Source: Strigomonas culicis
Lineage: Eukaryota > Euglenozoa > Kinetoplastea > Trypanosomatida > Trypanosomatidae
DNA length: 31,552 nt
Assembly (NCBI GenBank): GCA_000482145.1
Contig: AUXH01000178.1
Span: forward strand, 1 to 31,552
Reading direction: 5' to 3'
Under the pieces are notes generated by a model that saw only the letters and a program-made list of their open reading frames with translations, ran no database searches and was not told the origin of the DNA. How positions within the stretch are numbered: position 1 is the first letter of the stretch; each line of letters starts with the position of its first letter. Position numbers and translations under genes: made by a program. Positions 18,501-25,074 of the stretch are shown here, piece by piece.

Positions 18501-19139
18501 GGCAGTGGCAAAGAGACCACCATTGTCATTGAATGCCACCCAGTTAATACCCTTCGCATGCTCGCCTTGTAACGTTACTTGAATATCCGAGGATCCGAGG
18601 AGATCCTGCGTGATGCCCGCCTCTTGCTTACGAAAGCGCAGGTGCCCAATGTCCCAGACACGTACCGTCTTATCCAGGGAGCACGAAATGACCAGTTCCC
18701 GTGTCGGGTGAAAGCGGGCGCACATAACATAGTGATGATGCGCGGGTAGATTCGCGATGCACACGCGGCTCTGCCAATTCCAAATACGAACCGTGTAGTC
18801 GTCTGAGCTGGAAATGATCCACGGTTGCTCCTCGTGGAAGAACGTCGTCCGGATGTAGTCCATGTGACCCACAAGCGTGTAGAGGCACCGCCGGTTGACA
18901 TAGTTCCACACCTTCACGGTTTGGTCGTCGGAGCCCGTGCAGAAGAGCGGCTGAGTGATGTGAAAGTCGACACCACGAACAGCCCCTCCATGATCGCTGT
19001 ACGTGTCTACGAGCGTACTCATACGGTAGTCCCATATCTGCACGACGCCGGTGTGCAGACCACACAGCACCCAGGGCCTAGACCGGTGAAAGCAAAGGCC
19101 CTTCACACGGGCGGAGCGAATGTCAAGCTTCACATGCAT
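15543..19139 (-). CDS. COPA: Coatomer subunit alpha (alpha-COP)
   Basis: This 1198-residue protein is the alpha subunit of COPI coat, which drives Golgi-to-ER and intra-Golgi transport. The N-terminal WD40 propeller (about 1-330) matches human COPA almost block for block: SARVKGLCFHRSRPWVL, GHMDYIRTTFFHEEQPWI and HHYVMCARFHPT. A second propeller (to about 610) and an alpha-solenoid (to about 800) follow. An acidic, Gly-rich linker (about 826-900) contains WDDDDLDIDV, and a conserved C-terminal domain binds epsilon-COP in known coats. Near the end is C-x2-C-x12-C-x2-C (CSFC, then CSVC), a possible zinc knuckle pair. Residues 814-825 (QLDLLAREEVQL) are encoded by a perfect DNA palindrome. The start at 19139 aligns with the human N terminus. 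Length fits (human about 1224). Confidence 0.97.
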   Translation of the reverse strand: MHVKLDIRSARVKGLCFHRSRPWVLCGLHTGVVQIWDYRMSTLVDTYSDHGGAVRGVDFHITQPLFCTGSDDQTVKVWNYVNRRCLYTLVGHMDYIRTTFFHEEQPWIISSSDDYTVRIWNWQSRVCIANLPAHHHYVMCARFHPTRELVISCSLDKTVRVWDIGHLRFRKQEAGITQDLLGSSDIQVTLQGEHAKGINWVAFNDNGGLFATASDDHTVVVWYLGNNELVKKFLPREHTDNVVCVSFLKDFVISCSEDRTVRVFGQNANATGYNTVSVMRRDMDRFWILSTLPSCNLIAAGHDTGLQVFKLFRERPPFLMVGGRLAFAYGNTLHHATLQGKTAETMNMKTHLKPPTAISFNPADNRVAVSYGKDGDACEVLEFSKGGFPVPGKDTYYVFNAASDVVFFGPNKLAYVNKDGHLTSMALSDNKEKTLPTTFRCLAVFHGPPGSVVCLSENGTHLYQVAQHSAVADVDIKGVKQAIWSKDYQKVALITKSSITVLTKRFKVVTTLSEPSARIKSAAFDETRDVLYYSTSNHLKYCFLRNGEVSTITTTKTAVYLVKADGDTIWLLTRGGKIITKVLDNVELNFKFMLHQQAFRDVLKLIQSNELKGQALVGYLHKHGYSEIALYFAKDPLTRFYLALECGALSTAKDAAEQLNDPTVWRRLADTAVNFGDIQLSQLCNAKAGNYYTSALQGLLTGNMPVVASVVDSSSDDNFKLQYGLYLEDFQQRIRLLLGAGQLPLAYLTAKSHGLSEVAESIKSKMDPAVAQNIEATKVFKPQESPKPTPRTENWPMLEMQESVFARFLRAPGQLDLLAREEVQLEDTAGTAWDDEDGSELGGDGSENGFAQANGGSQGSGAGEGGGWDDDDLDIDVNAVLTTTEGPQSDGGFVVPSALPSISHQWTESSNIAAFHVAAGSFDTALDLLRRQVGLINPTPLREHMLLLWASVNFSRPAVLTASAPYAVSAHGGSLAGAAPLLPLRNFQESLRAGYQLFVDGRFADAHTLFRDILLQSVLSVVRNDEEKIMLREVQSVAAEYTRALGVQLQLRGTEGASTEALELALYFTHFKLQRPHLALALAQAMSKAFKKKNLTTAARVARRLLELEPPKNKAQQAAAIIAEADKNPTDAAQLDYNDRNPYTLCSESLKPMYKGTVDFIRCSFCLSPAKPTYKGKLCSVCTIAQYGAECAGLQNQI
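16665..16700. repeat. Perfect 36-bp palindrome inside COPA
   Basis: Two 18-base arms meet with no spacer: cagctggacctcctcgcg and its exact reverse complement. The palindrome is in register with the COPA codons 814-825 and encodes the same peptide on either strand. It lies at the edge of the low-complexity linker. Confidence 0.97.
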
Positions 19140-19584
19140 CGCAAGGAACTCAAGTGGACTTTAGAAAGATGACAAACGAACAAAAAAAATGAAAAAGGTA
19201 AATGTGTGTATTATTTCTAACAGATGCTGATTCTTGCACCAACCTCAATGTACGTACAAAAAAAAAAACGGTAACGTAATAAAATGACACCAAACACAAC
19301 AAGCGACAACTATAGTATAAATACTTTATTCGGAATGCCGAACAGGAAAAGAATGTGTAGAAAAGAAAAAAGAAATGTATAACAGAAGGAGAAGAAGGAG
19401 TTGCGAAAATAAAGAATCAAACTTCCCAGAAGAGGAATAGGCAGCATATACATATCCACTTAAAGAAAAAAAAGATAAAAAAACGAACACAATAGGCACC
19501 AGCACTAAAAAGTCCGTGGTTGCACAAAGATAGGCAGCAATTACAGCAGACACAAGTAGGTGCTAAACAAGCAAGGCGGTGTCG
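19140..19584. other. Intergenic region DHHC gene to COPA
   Basis: It holds the 3' UTR of the DHHC gene and the COPA splice signal. Several further sense-strand pyrimidine tracts occur (around 19259-19268 and 19350-19480). Nothing else is recognised. Confidence 0.55.
19159..19198 (-). promoter_or_regulatory. Predicted trans-splice signal of COPA
   Basis: A sense-strand T-rich tract (19198-19164) leads to AG ending at 19159, with another AG ending at 19149. The 5' UTR would be 9-19 bases. Confidence 0.5.
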
Positions 19585-20349
19585 TTACACAATATCGGAG
19601 GACGTACATGGAATCCTTGAACGTCGTGGACGGAAGAAATGGTTAAAGACGTCCTTCCAGTTACCGCGGACTTTGTTTCGACGACGAAGGAGGGAGAACT
19701 CGCCTTTCAGACACATGCAATCGAACACACAGGCAAGCACCATGCAGATGACGGCTCCGTACAATAATCCGATCGTAAAGGCGACACTGAGCACACGTGC
19801 GACAGAAAGGTTGTCCAGGACAACAGGAACCCACTGCTGTGTATCTTTTCCTTTGAGTGCCGACTCCACCTTTCTCAAGAACATGTAGACAAAGAGAGCA
19901 GACGTCACAAAGGCCGACATGCACAACAGACTGGCGCAATTTAAAAAAGAAACGAAGTACTTCATGTTTCCCCTCCCGATACACGCGCCCAGCACGCCGC
20001 AATGATGATCAAATTCGTCAACTGCTAGATTGCAAACAGGGCATACATGAGAGAACTCCGTCTGCTCCGCCTTGCTAATATATCCCGGGTCTGAGAATAT
20101 GATCAGCAACAGAAGTGCTTCGGTGACAAGCACGAGACCGGTAATCAGCAGTACGATGCCGAGCATGGCCATATACGACACCGCCGCCACCATCTCTGGT
20201 GAAAGCACGACAAAGGACATGAAAACAACGTAACTCACTGCTATAACGGTCCATATCGAAAGACCCATGTATCCGTCCGGAGCCATATGAACAGAGAAAC
20301 ACTTCTTGTGCTTCCGCACAGTAGTACGGTAGGGTGATACTGGATCCAT
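19585..20349 (-). CDS. DHHC-family membrane protein with an incomplete zinc-binding domain
   Basis: This 254-residue protein has four predicted membrane spans (about 31-49, 60-86, 133-158, 186-213). A cytosolic loop carries the DPG motif (87-89) and a DHHC tetrad (114-117), which is the topology of protein S-palmitoyltransferases. The Cys that would be acylated, C117, is present, followed by a conserved C-I-G-x2-N pattern (C123 to N128). The Cys-rich domain is short: DPG to DHHC is only about 25 residues against roughly 60 usually. Only HVCPVC (101-106) precedes DHHC. The first Cys-x2-Cys pair is missing, and the Cys expected four residues before the tetrad is Ala109. The usual PW after DHHC is GV. 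A TTxE motif was not seen. It may be a divergent acyltransferase or a pseudo-enzyme. Its substrate is unknown. Confidence 0.8.
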   Translation of the reverse strand: MDPVSPYRTTVRKHKKCFSVHMAPDGYMGLSIWTVIAVSYVVFMSFVVLSPEMVAAVSYMAMLGIVLLITGLVLVTEALLLLIIFSDPGYISKAEQTEFSHVCPVCNLAVDEFDHHCGVLGACIGRGNMKYFVSFLNCASLLCMSAFVTSALFVYMFLRKVESALKGKDTQQWVPVVLDNLSVARVLSVAFTIGLLYGAVICMVLACVFDCMCLKGEFSLLRRRNKVRGNWKDVFNHFFRPRRSRIPCTSSDIV

Positions 20350-20982
20350 TGGGGATCACCGAAGGAAAGACACTGCTTAGAGAGAGATGATACAAGAACC
20401 GGAGAAGGAGGAATATGCAACAAAAACAATCGCCGGAAAACAGCGTGGAGAATGTTTGGACGCTCCAGAATCCATTAAAACGGATATATGACCAGAATAG
20501 GTAGATTGGGAGAAGTAATGCTCTTACGCTTAATTATCGTATTTTTGTTTAAGGTTGTTTACTACGTCAATGTTATTTCCCTTTTCTGTATCTTCTGTTT
20601 GTCTGTTGCTGTTGTTGTCACTTTTTTTTTTTTTAAACTGTCTTTGAAGAAAGCATGTGACGATTTGGTATATATAATTTTTTGTAATAATAATATCCTT
20701 TTATTCCGTAGTCACGTGTCATTCGCTTAGACAGTTCGTTCGAAGGAGATCATGAAAAGGTCAAACAACAACAAAAAACACGGACAGATGGACAAACGCG
20801 TACACATAGATACATACATACGAAGGAAAGAAGAAGTACAGAAAAAAAAAGGAAAAAAGAAGAACTTACTAAAAGTAATCAAAAGAAGAAAAACGTTTAG
20901 AGAACAAAATGTTTTTTTTTTCTTAAATGAAAAAAAAAAGCAAATTGCTTATTCGATGCAGAGAGGCTGTCAGTTTCCATCA
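20350..20982. other. Intergenic region GAR1 to DHHC gene
   Basis: It holds the GAR1 3' UTR and the DHHC splice signal. Just after the GAR1 stop lie T10/A10 runs in inverted orientation (20912-20939) and a long A/G-rich plus-strand block (about 20815-20905), pyrimidine-rich on the sense strand. A T-run near 20622-20634 is also present. No RNA gene was recognised. Confidence 0.55.
20376..20412 (-). promoter_or_regulatory. Predicted trans-splice signal of the DHHC gene
   Basis: Two sense-strand pyrimidine blocks (20412-20399 and 20388-20378) are followed by AG ending at 20376, giving a 26-base 5' UTR. Confidence 0.5.
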
Positions 20983-21609
20983 TTAGTTCCCCCGGCCGCC
21001 ACCAAATCCACGACCGCCGCCACCAAAGCCGCGGCCACCACGGAATCCTCCGCGATCGCCGCCTCGGAAACCGCCACGGTCGCCCCCACGGAAACCACCA
21101 CCACCGCCACGGAAACCACCACGGTCGCCACCACGGAATCCTCCGCGATCGCCACCACGGAAACCGCCACGATCACCACCACGTCCACCTCCTCGGCCGC
21201 CGCGCCCGCGTGGCTTCGGTGGGTCCGTGAACATGCGTAGCGGGGAGAATTGCGTGGGAGAGACGAAGCACTTGTCTCCCTCGTTGAGAGACGCGGCCTG
21301 CACGCCAGGGGTCGGTTTGACGGAGAACATCACGTCCGTGGTGTTGCCGAGAATTTCCTCAATCTTGCCAATCTTACCTTTGCTCTCCGTGTACACGAAG
21401 GCATTAAAGCGTGGGATTTGGTCCTTTGTCGTAACGCTATAAACTAATTCACCCTCCGCTGCATTCATAAACGTGCCGACAAGCTGGATCTGCTCCGGCG
21501 GATCGGGCTCTAGGGGCCCGCGGCCGCCGCCACCGCGACCGCCGCCGAAGCCGCGACCGCCGCCGCCGCCGCGCATACCGCCTCCACGACCGAAACCGCC
21601 TCTAGACAT
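20983..21609 (-). CDS. GAR1: H/ACA snoRNP protein GAR1
   Basis: The 208-residue protein is GAR1, a core protein of H/ACA snoRNPs that guide pseudouridylation of rRNA and other RNAs in the nucleolus. An N-terminal Gly/Arg-rich arm (1-31) precedes the conserved beta-barrel core (about 37-130), recognisable from LVGTFMNAAEGELVY, PRFNAFVYTESKGKIGKIEEI and the closing FSPLRMF segment. The C-terminal arm (133-208) is built mainly of tandem RGGDRGGF units, with one RGGGGGF variant. RGG arms are typical of GAR1, bind RNA and are usually arginine-methylated. The length fits the family. The start is unambiguous: MSRGGFGRGG is the first ATG after the predicted acceptors. Confidence 0.97.
   Translation of the reverse strand: MSRGGFGRGGGMRGGGGGRGFGGGRGGGGRGPLEPDPPEQIQLVGTFMNAAEGELVYSVTTKDQIPRFNAFVYTESKGKIGKIEEILGNTTDVMFSVKPTPGVQAASLNEGDKCFVSPTQFSPLRMFTDPPKPRGRGGRGGGRGGDRGGFRGGDRGGFRGGDRGGFRGGGGGFRGGDRGGFRGGDRGGFRGGRGFGGGGRGFGGGRGN
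21040..21195 (-). repeat. 24-bp tandem repeats encoding the GAR1 RGG arm
   Basis: About six 24-bp units encode RGGDRGGF-type repeats. Neighbouring units differ at synonymous positions. Boundaries are approximate. Confidence 0.8.
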
Positions 21610-21710
21610 CGGTTTGGTTTATACTTAGTTAGTGAATTTTTTTTTGTTTTGAAACGAATCGACACTTTTGCTAAAACAAGAATGAATGCACAAAGATACC
21701 GCGAACTACA

Positions 21711-21768
21711 CTAATATTACGATTAGAAAAGAGCCCACACAGAAGAGAAGAAAAGAGATGAATAGAGC
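21711..21768 (-). promoter_or_regulatory. Predicted trans-splice signal of GAR1
   Basis: The best sense-strand pyrimidine tract is 21768-21741, and the next AG ends at 21711, giving a 101-base 5' UTR. Other AGs downstream (for example near 21671, 21665 and 21624) compete, so the site is uncertain. Confidence 0.4.
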
Positions 21769-21830
21769 GAACAAATACGCCTAAATGGACCAATATGCAA
21801 CATAACAGCATTGAGTGGATTCCCTTTACA

Positions 21831-21900
21831 TGTAAAAAAAAAAAAACAGGATAGCATAGGCCAAGTTTTTGTGCAAAGGAAATCTTTTTTTTTTTTTACA
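21831..21900. repeat. 16-bp inverted repeat made of A13 and T13 runs
   Basis: TGT plus A13 (21831-21846) is the exact reverse complement of T13 plus ACA (21885-21900), with 38 bases between. It could fold into a hairpin in the transcript. Confidence 0.9.
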
Positions 21901-22136
21901 AGCTTTTCAAGCGATTATAATAAACATTTTTTGAAAAGAAAAAAAAAAGGACGTGTCATGTGGAGAAATATAAAGAACGTAGTCGTCATTACATATATAT
22001 GTATATATATAGAGAGAGAGAGACAGTGATAGACTGATGCGATAACGACATAAAAGAAAAAGGATAATATACTATAATTACATCAAAAAGCAAATAAAAA
22101 CAGGGGGCGGAGGAGAGGAACCCGGGAGTATAACCT

Positions 22137-22141
<5 letters not shown>

Positions 22142-22183
<42 letters not shown>
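22142..22183. repeat. (TG)21 microsatellite
   Basis: Twenty-one uninterrupted TG units, read as (CA)21 in the ankyrin gene's 3' UTR on the sense strand. Confidence 0.97.
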
Positions 22184-22186
<3 letters not shown>

Positions 22187-22200
22187 CACTGTCGTGCTGC
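22183..22200. repeat. 7-bp hairpin beside the TG run
   Basis: GCAGCAC and GTGCTGC flank a four-base loop. The structure abuts the (TG)21 run in the ankyrin gene's 3' UTR. Confidence 0.85.
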
Positions 22201-22341
22201 TTGTTATTCTAGTGTGAACGCAACGAGAAAAACAGTAATAGTAACAATTAAAAAAAAAGAGTTAGGTAAGATTCGTAAGAAAAGAGGCAAGTTTTCCTCT
22301 TGTCCTGGTTTTTGATGTCGCCTTTTCAATCAGAAGACCAC

Positions 22342-23592
22342 CTATGCTCTCCGATGAAGGAGTTCAGAGGTTAGAAACCCTGCAGCGAAGGAGGTGGCGG
22401 CTAACACGAGCTTGCTCTTGTGGCGCCGCACAAACGCCACACTGAACGGACACAGCGGCCTCCCATCATCCACGTCAGTGGAATGATGCGCAGCGCGCTT
22501 CCGCAAAAAGGGGCATTTCCCGCCGCTAGGGTCTTCCCCCTCAGGAATGTCATGGAGCGCCATATTCGGATGGCCTGCCGGCACGGGTGGATGCTGGTGC
22601 GCAGGCTCCTGCGCGTGCTTGTTTCGAAAATAGGGGCACTTGCCACCGCTCGGGTCCTCTGAAGTGAAGACCAGCTCCTCTGGCTGCACAATAGTCTTAG
22701 CCGTTTGTTTCAGTACGAGACGCTCCTCGTTGAGTGACTGGATGTTTTGCTCGAGTTGCGCCGCACCGTCGGGCGCGATTCCAAGTGCTTCGTAAAGCAC
22801 TGCTGTCGCAGACACAAAGGTGAGAAAGTTCCACTCCTTGTCACTCTTAAGGAGTTTTCCACTGTTACTGCAAATAAGTTCAAGCGCTGCTTCGAGTGAA
22901 GGAAGCTGATGATGCGTGTACACGGTAGCCGTTTCACTGGACACATTCTTCAGTAGCGGTGTGGCCCCGTACACAGCAAGCACAACCGCTACATCCAGCT
23001 GGCCTTCGGGCAGCGCATAGTCACCGGAGAGCAGCTTGAACGTGCTGTAGTGAAGCGCGTAGTGCAAAGCGCCGTTGCCCTCCCCATCCACGAGTGTGAC
23101 CGACGCGCCGTGCTCCAATAAAAGGCGCGCATCTCTCGTTCTACCGGAAGACGCGGTCAGAAAGAGAGGTGCTACCTCGGCGCTGTTTTTCGCGTTCACA
23201 TCGCTCCCGTGCTCCAGGAGAAACCGCATCGCCGCATGCTTCGACTTGAAAGTGGCCACATGCAGCGGGGTCCACCCGTCCACAGAGGGCTGGGACCAGT
23301 TCGCGTTATAGTTTGCCAGCACCTCGAGGACCCCTAGATCGCCCTTGGCGGCTGCAAAATGGGCCGCCGTGTAGCCGAGGAAGCTGCCCTTCTCGTCCGA
23401 CGGCGCGTTAACGTCGGCGCCATTCTGGAGTAGAAGCTCCACGATGGTTTTGTCGCCGGACAACACTGCCCAGTGAATCGGTGCCCGTCCAGTTTCCGTT
23501 TGCTTCTGAACGGAGGGGTCCTTTGGGTGCTCACTGAAAAAGGCAGAGAGTCCTTTCACATCCTTCGCTGCAATAAGGCTTTCAAGAGACAT
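22342..23592 (-). CDS. Tail-anchored ankyrin-repeat protein with three Cys-Pro motifs
   Basis: The 416-residue protein starts with ankyrin repeats (about 1-215). Clear units include APIHWAVLSGDKTIVELLLQ, GWTPLHVATFKSKHAAMRFL and an altered APLFLTASSGRTRDARLLLE. A helical segment without recognisable family follows (about 230-305). The tail has two near-identical motifs, EDPSGGKCPYF (312-322) and EDPSGGKCPFL (353-363), and a third shorter one, RPLCPF (378-383). His-rich stretches lie between and after them. A hydrophobic helix (about 394-412) with the short end LLHRRA suggests a tail anchor. K/R-C-P-F/Y resembles heme regulatory motifs, so heme sensing or binding is possible but unproven. The start is the first ATG after the acceptor at 23649; the frame upstream is untranslated leader. 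I do not recognise a named orthologue. Confidence 0.85.
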   Translation of the reverse strand: MSLESLIAAKDVKGLSAFFSEHPKDPSVQKQTETGRAPIHWAVLSGDKTIVELLLQNGADVNAPSDEKGSFLGYTAAHFAAAKGDLGVLEVLANYNANWSQPSVDGWTPLHVATFKSKHAAMRFLLEHGSDVNAKNSAEVAPLFLTASSGRTRDARLLLEHGASVTLVDGEGNGALHYALHYSTFKLLSGDYALPEGQLDVAVVLAVYGATPLLKNVSSETATVYTHHQLPSLEAALELICSNSGKLLKSDKEWNFLTFVSATAVLYEALGIAPDGAAQLEQNIQSLNEERLVLKQTAKTIVQPEELVFTSEDPSGGKCPYFRNKHAQEPAHQHPPVPAGHPNMALHDIPEGEDPSGGKCPFLRKRAAHHSTDVDDGRPLCPFSVAFVRRHKSKLVLAATSFAAGFLTSELLHRRA

Positions 23593-23941
23593 AATAGTAT
23601 TCCAATGTATGTGTGTGTACAACAATCCTTCGTATTGATGTAATAAAGCTAACGCGATATGAACAAGCGGAGGAATAGAGACAGAGGAAGATAGATAGAG
23701 AGAGAGAGTATATGGCAGGGATCGTTCCACAGCAAATAAAGCCGTAAGGGCAATATTGTTTTTTTTTATATTCTCATTGCTCTTCACTTCTCTTCGAGTA
23801 GGTGTGTGTGCGTATGAGTGCATATACAATTGGTGCAAAGGAAAAACAAAATAATAATAAAAATCGTTGTGCCAGAATCACAGGAAAAGTCATATGTTAC
23901 CGTCCGTGGAGGCGTGTTATTTACATGCGTTCAGGTGAAGC
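23593..23941. other. Intergenic region DCN1 to ankyrin gene
   Basis: It holds the DCN1 3' UTR and the ankyrin gene's splice signal, with an (AG)-rich block at 23693-23708 and an A9 sense run near 23760-23768. Nothing else is seen. Confidence 0.6.
23649..23708 (-). promoter_or_regulatory. Predicted trans-splice signal of the ankyrin gene
   Basis: A long sense-strand pyrimidine tract (23708-23668) precedes AG ending at 23649. The 56-base 5' UTR has no ATG, which supports the start at 23592. Confidence 0.55.
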
Positions 23942-24667
23942 TCAGTACTTAAAGTGCGTCTTCCTCCACTCACAAAAGTCACTTAATACAGTAGGCCAGC
24001 GGGTTGTGTCCGGCTCTTGGATATTGTGGTTCTCTTCCGCTTGCAAAAAAAAGTACACCTGCCGCCACAAATCCCTGGAAATGGAACCACTGTACTCCTT
24101 TTTGAGCCACTGTACTAACTGCACCAAGGTCTTATGAGCAGGAAAGAAGACCTCCCATGCGGCGACAGCGCATTCCACTGTCATCAGGCGGCTGTGCTCA
24201 CCGCGAAGGTAGTCGTACAGAAAGCTGTACATTTCAAAGAACAAGTGCTTGTCATTTCCTACTTTACTCACCCACTCGTTAAGAGCCAACTTCAATTGAG
24301 ACGTTCCGTCGACGTTGTACGTGTAAGTCGCCGTGACCCACTCAGAACGGCTAAGACGGCTGTTTCGCGAAGCACCGAACTGCCAGAGCAGCACGTAGCT
24401 TTGGATCGTGTTGTTAGGTATGTTGATGTCGGACATCAGTTGAGCGATTCCCTTCATTCCCACAGTGTCATTGTCAATTTTGTCCAGTAAGCGCAGTTTA
24501 TCAAAGTATGTCTCCATTTCGCTCCTATTGCTTTTGAAGGCCGTGCCACCGCTGCTGGGCTGCGTGTTGTCAACAACATGACGCGGCGCCCCGCCAGACT
24601 CCGTCGCACTCTCATGGGGCACAACCTTATTGCTGACACGTGCTTTTACCGCTGCCTTAGGACCCAT
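23942..24667 (-). CDS. DCN1/DCUN1-like neddylation factor
   Basis: The 241-residue protein carries the DCUN1 (potentiating neddylation) domain over about residues 50-237. Aligned blocks with human DCUN1D1 include VGMKGIAQLMSDINI, YVLLWQFGAS, SISRDLWRQVYFF and the closing RWPTVLSDFCEW, equivalent to human AWPVLIDDFVEW. Family members act as scaffold E3 factors that place the NEDD8-loaded E2 onto cullins and so activate cullin-RING ubiquitin ligases. The N terminus (1-48) is basic and Ser/Gly-rich, with no evident UBA domain, and residue 2 is Gly (MGPKA). The start is the first ATG after AG ending at 24678. The frame upstream reads an ATT repeat as poly-Ile and is rejected. Confidence 0.9.
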   Translation of the reverse strand: MGPKAAVKARVSNKVVPHESATESGGAPRHVVDNTQPSSGGTAFKSNRSEMETYFDKLRLLDKIDNDTVGMKGIAQLMSDINIPNNTIQSYVLLWQFGASRNSRLSRSEWVTATYTYNVDGTSQLKLALNEWVSKVGNDKHLFFEMYSFLYDYLRGEHSRLMTVECAVAAWEVFFPAHKTLVQLVQWLKKEYSGSISRDLWRQVYFFLQAEENHNIQEPDTTRWPTVLSDFCEWRKTHFKY

Positions 24668-24677
24668 AAGAGCGGTA

Positions 24678-24735
24678 CTAAGAGTGGATACAACAACAAG
24701 AATAATAATAATAATAATAATAAACACAAAAACAA
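24678..24735 (-). promoter_or_regulatory. Predicted trans-splice signal of DCN1
   Basis: A T-rich sense region built largely on an (ATT)n repeat (24735-24684) leads to AG ending at 24678, 10 bases before the ATG. The repeat appears to supply the pyrimidine-rich element. Confidence 0.5.
24701..24723. repeat. (AAT)7 microsatellite
   Basis: Seven to eight AAT units lie directly upstream of the DCN1 splice acceptor. Confidence 0.9.
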
Positions 24736-25074
24736 ACCTAATGAGACATCAAAATGTAGAATTATACAATCATGCGGACATTAGCGAATCAAAAAAAGAG
24801 AGAGGGTGTGGGAAAGGGGAAGTCCAATAGATAAAGTACGCCATGGAACCCGACACTTAGAAGAGGAAAAAGTCTACTGTCAATAAAACAATAGCACACG
24901 TAAAAAACACATATGACAGAGCGTTCCGTTTCTTCTTTTGTTGCTGATGATGGTTTTCACATTGTTGTATACAAGAAGTGCATATTTTAATTGTGCTGGA
25001 GAACAGCACGTCGCTTGGCTTCCACCGTTTGTGTACTTATAGTCGATTACTGTGTCGTCGTTTCCTGTCGCCCT

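Larger units (their letters stand above)
21610..22341. other. Intergenic region ankyrin gene to GAR1
   Basis: At 732 bases this is the longest gap. It holds the ankyrin gene 3' UTR with a (TG)21 run and an adjacent 7-bp hairpin, a 16-bp A-run/T-run inverted repeat (21831-21900), a short AT-rich block near 21990-22010 and the GAR1 splice signal. No gene is supported. Confidence 0.6.
24668..25074. other. Intergenic region kinesin to DCN1
   Basis: It holds the kinesin gene 3' UTR and the DCN1 splice region with its AAT repeat. A short A/G-rich plus-strand tract lies near 24790-24825. No further feature was recognised. Confidence 0.6.

Noticed and set aside
20970..21188. Val/Ala-rich frame overlapping GAR1
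   Set aside because: Off-frame reading of the GGN-rich RGG repeats.
23593..23838. 82-residue N-terminal extension of the ankyrin protein
   Set aside because: It reads through the CT-rich splice tract and has no ankyrin-like sequence.
24668..24727. Hydrophobic poly-Ile N terminus on DCN1 that mimics a signal peptide
   Set aside because: It is the translation of the ATT repeat upstream of the predicted acceptor; DCN1 proteins start near the accepted ATG.
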